Source: Actinomycetes bacterium
GTDB lineage: Bacteria; Actinomycetota; Thermoleophilia; BMS3ABIN01
Direction: 5' to 3'
Length of the DNA stretch: 38,537 nucleotides
Assembly: GCA_021803005.1 (NCBI GenBank)
Contig: JAJZQT010000006.1
Location: forward strand, 1,538-40,074
Of the stretch, positions 37,150 through 38,537 are shown piece after piece. Positions within the stretch are counted from its first letter, which is position 1. The number at the start of each line of letters is the position of its first letter. The notes beneath the pieces were generated by a model, which saw nothing but the letters and a program-made list of their open reading frames with translations, made no database searches and was not told the DNA's origin. The translations under genes and the position numbers were made by a program.

Positions 37150-38281
37150 CGGTTTCCTCCGCAATAGCTCGTGCGCCGCCGCTTCCGGTTTCCGCTAACG
37201 AAAAAGGGCCGCTCTCCTCCTTCTCGATGGCCAGCGCCTCTTCCTCCGTGAGCGGCGGCGTCGAGCGGTCGAACAGATAGAAGGCACCGCCCGCCAGGCT
37301 GACTACGCTTATCACCACAAAACTGAGGAAGGAAAGGGAAATAGCCAGGGTTCTGGCAAGCTCCGGGTCCTCGATAACCTGCCGGAAAAGAAGGACCCAG
37401 GTCACCTCGCGCGTCCCCACGCCGTTTAACGAAATCGGCAGCATGGTCACCGCCATGACCACTGGAACAAAAAGGAAATAATAATAAGCAGGAATTTCAA
37501 TGTCGAGCGCCAGGGCGACGAAATACACCGTCAGGATATGAAGCGCCTGATAGATCAGCGACCATATCATAAAAAGGGCGAGGGTTAACTTGTGTTCCCG
37601 GAACTGGTAGAGCGAGTAATAAAAGGACTTCAGGTGTTTCCGCAAACCGAAGGGGTCGGCGCGGAACAGCCTGAACCGCCCCAGTGCCCGTACCGCCCTC
37701 TCGCTCGACAGAAAGGCGATGAGCAGCACCGCGATGAAGAACATCGCAAAAATCGGCACTGCCACATTCGGTCCCAGCTGACTCAGCCGGAACATGGTGG
37801 GAACCAGAGCGAGTAAAAGAATTCCCAGGGTCGAGCCGGCGCGGTCGATCACGACGGAGCTGACCGCGTCGTGCCCCTTGCCCGTGACCTTGGAGAGCTT
37901 CCAGATCTTGACGACGTCGCCGCCGATGTTCGTCGGCAGGAAGTTGTTGAAGAAGAGCCCCATGTAATAGAGCTTGGTGAGATAGACGTTCGAGACCTGC
38001 AGACCCTGTTTCCGGATGATCAGCTGCCACTTGTAGACATTGACCAGGTTGCAGATCAGGAATATCAGGAAGGCGACGGCAAGCATGCTGAAGGAAACGC
38101 CGCGCAGCGTATCGCCCAGCTGCGACAGGTCGGTTCGGACCAGGAGCAGCGCCAGCAACGCGACGCTGATTCCCGCGCGCAGCAGGCGCGAGCTCAGGAC
38201 CGCCTTGAGCCGGTGCCTGCCGCTGGAGGTCTGAGGCGGGGCCTGCATCCCCTGGCTGCCGGCCGACTCAGTCACGTGCAT
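37142..38281 (-). CDS. Lysylphosphatidylglycerol synthase TM-region / UPF0104-family membrane protein
   Basis: Multi-pass, LYYMGLFFNNFLPTNIGGDVVKIWKLSKVTG and MLPISLNGVGTREVTWVLLF motifs. Start trimmed to MHVTESAG at 38281. Confidence 0.88.
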   Translation of the reverse strand: MHVTESAGSQGMQAPPQTSSGRHRLKAVLSSRLLRAGISVALLALLLVRTDLSQLGDTLRGVSFSMLAVAFLIFLICNLVNVYKWQLIIRKQGLQVSNVYLTKLYYMGLFFNNFLPTNIGGDVVKIWKLSKVTGKGHDAVSSVVIDRAGSTLGILLLALVPTMFRLSQLGPNVAVPIFAMFFIAVLLIAFLSSERAVRALGRFRLFRADPFGLRKHLKSFYYSLYQFREHKLTLALFMIWSLIYQALHILTVYFVALALDIEIPAYYYFLFVPVVMAVTMLPISLNGVGTREVTWVLLFRQVIEDPELARTLAISLSFLSFVVISVVSLAGGAFYLFDRSTPPLTEEEALAIEKEESGPFSLAETGSGGARAIAEETDG

Positions 38282-38537
38282 CGGAACCGTCTGGCGCCGC
38301 CGGGTTAGCGTCTGACACCATCGGGTTAGCGTCTGCCACAACCGGGTCTTCGAGGTCTTCCATGGTGCCCGCCATCGGGCCATCCGCGCCGTCCTCCCCG
38401 GAGCTCTCCGGTTGCGCGCGCAGGTCGTGCTCGAGCAGCGCCACTTTCTGGGCCAGCATCTTGCTCTGGTCGGTCAGGCGCGAAACCAGCAGCGAGAAGT
38501 GCAGGGCCAGGCCGAACAGGAAGAGGATCGCCAGCAC
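38268..38537 (-). CDS. DUF2304-like small membrane protein (N-terminus outside window)
   Basis: LAILFLFGLALHFSLLVSRLTDQSKMLAQKVALLEHDLRAQ, TM followed by coiled-coil, next to DPM1-like GT2 and UPF0104 genes. Confidence 0.65.
   Translation of the reverse strand: MLAILFLFGLALHFSLLVSRLTDQSKMLAQKVALLEHDLRAQPESSGEDGADGPMAGTMEDLEDPVVADANPMVSDANPAAPDGSDARD

Noticed and set aside
1-38537. CRISPR arrays, tRNA/rRNA genes, transposases, phage or known defence systems
   Set aside because: No direct-repeat/spacer arrays, RNA-gene signatures, IS-type ORFs or phage/defence hallmark proteins seen on either strand.

Overview
38.5 kb of high-GC bacterial chromosome. Left half (1-19968) is almost entirely minus-strand. 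It holds a decayed Ig-like surface-protein remnant, a DUF4418-like membrane protein, two secreted Ig-like/repeat proteins, a BamE/SmpA-like lipoprotein with a MacB/LolD-type ABC transporter, an NtrC-family regulator plus histidine kinase, rpoN (sigma-54), an ABC-2 exporter, a divergent dus gene, a coiled-coil membrane protein, a HExxH lipoprotein, PolX and a GT4. Right half is a cell-envelope polysaccharide locus: a PGRP-amidase/SpoIID fusion, a methyltransferase with coiled-coil tail, Wzm/Wzt export, several glycosyltransferases, a DUF2142-like protein, and a converging minus-strand glycosyltransferase/flippase cluster. The most notable observation is a candidate local sigma-54 regulon. Two textbook -24/-12 elements occur on the minus strand, TTGGCATGGAAATTGCA (1153-1137) and TTGGCACGATTTTTGCT (5142-5126). 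One precedes the DUF4418 gene and the other the Ig-like protein operon. Each has a matching TGTGnCAAATnnCACA dyad about 186 or 197 bp upstream of the predicted start (13/16 identical; spacing differs by 11 bp, about one helical turn). These resemble enhancer sites for the NtrC-type activator encoded in the same locus. All functional names come from recognising motifs in the translations; no database search was run.
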